A DNA stretch of 64,000 bases from Bradyrhizobium yuanmingense. Lineage in GTDB: Bacteria > Pseudomonadota > Alphaproteobacteria > Rhizobiales > Xanthobacteraceae. The notes under the pieces were generated by a model. The model worked only from the letters and a program-made list of their open reading frames with translations. It ran no database searches and was not told the DNA's origin. The stretch is from the NCBI RefSeq assembly GCF_900094575.1, contig NZ_FMAE01000001.1:372001-436000 (forward strand), read 5' to 3'. Shown here piece after piece: positions 63,063 to 64,000 of this stretch (within the stretch, counting starts at the first letter, position 1; every line of letters starts with the position of its first letter). Made by a program: the position numbers and the translations under genes.

Positions 63063-63911
63063 TCACTCCACCGGCTTCGGCGAACGCTCCAGCAGCACGG
63101 TCTGGATTCCGCAGGTGCCGTTGCGCACGGTCATGATGCGCGTCCCCGGCTTGCGGCCGGTGCGCACCTCGCTGACGTCGAGTCCGCTCGCGATCAGGCG
63201 GGCGCGGGTGGCGTCGATGTCGCCGACCCGCCAGCTCAGGCCCCAGAGCCGGTCATGCGCGGCATCGCCACCCGCGACCGGGCGGCGCACCACCTCGACG
63301 ATGAGATCGCCGCAGCGGAAGAACATCAGCTGGCCCCAGTCCTGGTGCGAGCGGTCGAGCGCGAGATCAAGGCCAAGCCGGGCGCCGTAGAGCGCCGCGG
63401 CGCGCTCGGAATCCTCCGTGGTGACGACGACGTGGTCGAGCCCCTCGATCGGCGCGATGTCGGTCGCGGCCGACTTCGGACGCTCGTCGGCCAGCTCCAG
63501 GAAGAACATGCGCACGCCGCGCGTCAGCTCCGTCGCGGCCCGCGTGCGCTTCCAGTGCAGCACGGCACCCGTGACGGCGTCGTTGCTTTCGACGTCCGCG
63601 ACCGGATCGGGCCTCAGGGCCACCCGCTCCAGCCGGCGGTGCATCTTGCCGATGTCGGCGACACGAAAGCACAGGCTGGCGAGGATGCCTTCCTGGTCGC
63701 CGAGCAGTGCGCGCATACGGTCGGCGGTGACGCTGAAGCCGTGAGGGGCCATCAGCTCGACGGTCACGTTGTCGAGGGTGAACAGCACCCGGTCGGCGCC
63801 CTCGCCCGAGTTCTGCCAGGCCGGCGCGTGGGCGAGCAGCGTCTGATAGGCCGCCTTGGCCGCGCCGATATCGCCTACGAGAACGACGATGTGATCGAGG
63901 CCGGTGATCAT
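63063..63911 (-). CDS. Two-domain VOC (glyoxalase/bleomycin resistance) family protein
   Basis: A 282-residue protein with two vicinal-oxygen-chelate modules: the first starts MITGLDHIVVLVGDIGAAKA, the second around IEGLDHVVVTTEDSERAAALY (about 150-170) and ending TVRNGTCGIQTVLLE. Candidate metal ligands are the His in LDHIVV and LDHVVV and Glu in the paired strands (VELMAPHG, LIVEVVRR). The family includes dioxygenases, lyases and binding proteins, so the reaction is open. Its ATG overlaps the stop of the gene entering from the right edge. Confidence 0.85.
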   Translation of the reverse strand: MITGLDHIVVLVGDIGAAKAAYQTLLAHAPAWQNSGEGADRVLFTLDNVTVELMAPHGFSVTADRMRALLGDQEGILASLCFRVADIGKMHRRLERVALRPDPVADVESNDAVTGAVLHWKRTRAATELTRGVRMFFLELADERPKSAATDIAPIEGLDHVVVTTEDSERAAALYGARLGLDLALDRSHQDWGQLMFFRCGDLIVEVVRRPVAGGDAAHDRLWGLSWRVGDIDATRARLIASGLDVSEVRTGRKPGTRIMTVRNGTCGIQTVLLERSPKPVE

Positions 63912-64000
63912 TCTGCACCCTTTTTGTGGACCGGGAACCCCGGGAGCGAAAGACGGCGTTTGTCCGGGCTTGGCATGGGCCAGTGATGGTCGTATTCCCG
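63908..64000 (-). CDS. C-terminal end of an unidentified gene, cut by window edge
   Basis: The minus-strand frame entering at 64000 is open for 30 codons and ends in TGA at 63910-63908, overlapping the VOC start codon (ATGA), the junction style used throughout this window. The visible tail includes EYDHHWPMPSPDKRRL and ends FPVHKKGAE. No family is recognisable from so short a piece. Confidence 0.5.
   Translation of the reverse strand, partial: REYDHHWPMPSPDKRRLSLPGFPVHKKGAE

Overview
The window is GC-rich, densely coded DNA. Short intergenic gaps, many 1-8 nt gene overlaps, and high-GC third positions suggest a free-living soil alphaproteobacterium. The gene content fits the Bradyrhizobium/Rhodopseudomonas group: paa genes, a class III-type PHA synthase with phasin, several oligopeptide ABC importers, a CYP102-type P450, a WS/DGAT enzyme and class III cyclases. 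Palindromic intergenic repeats built on a GCAATCCAGA/TCTGGATTGC core agree with that. The genus is an inference from content, not from a marker gene. I see no rRNA, tRNA, CRISPR array, transposase or phage gene.

Layout. 1-5315 (minus): phenylacetate catabolism, paaX-paaABCDE-paaI and the 5' end of paaK, which runs off the left edge. 5447-7705: a lipase-like hydrolase and a DUF445 membrane protein. 7902-10631 (minus): phasin, a GNAT acetyltransferase, and PHA synthase subunits PhaC and a very short PhaE-like protein. 10794-12379: a hydrolase (plus) converging on a spermidine-synthase-like methyltransferase. 12519-19547 (minus): a lipid-linked run of DUF6489, lipase-like hydrolase, WS/DGAT, epoxide hydrolase and self-sufficient P450-reductase fusion. 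19870-33594 (plus): two complete five-gene oligopeptide-type ABC importers around a gamma-glutamyltransferase-like enzyme and a DUF1028 protein, with a candidate sigma-54 promoter in front. 33616-38599 (minus): a signalling operon of sensor kinase, single-domain receiver, receiver-adenylate cyclase and a RidA/CnbZ-like protein. 38730-43791 (minus): TetR regulator, periplasmic adaptor and RND pump. 43927-46382: a split ThDP decarboxylase (minus) divergent from a P450 (plus). 46614-53875 (plus): ornithine aminotransferase, a proline/glutamine-rich exported protein with two CpxP/LTXXQ-like modules, an NTF2-like protein and a SAM-cyclase-AAA-TPR protein. 54076-54285: a 69-residue hypothetical. 54434-61859 (minus): a putative catabolic cluster (DUF993, TIM-barrel isomerase/epimerase, Gfo/Idh/MocA oxidoreductase, enolase-superfamily protein) behind a three-gene NMT1/SsuA-type importer. 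62181-64000 (minus): TetR regulator, two-domain VOC protein and the end of an unidentified gene.

How the genes work together. The left third is about acyl-CoA and lipid flow: aromatic acid to acetyl-CoA/succinyl-CoA through paa, polyester storage through PhaC/PhaE/phasin, and neutral lipid or wax-ester chemistry through WS/DGAT, lipases and CYP102. The middle is a peptide or gamma-glutamyl-compound scavenging island. The right part holds a substrate-specific importer and four catabolic enzymes whose combination I cannot assign to a known pathway. That cluster, the twin peptide importers and the two-module exported protein are the best candidates for undescribed biology. Three families of palindromic repeats sit between operons and in places create false upstream start codons.
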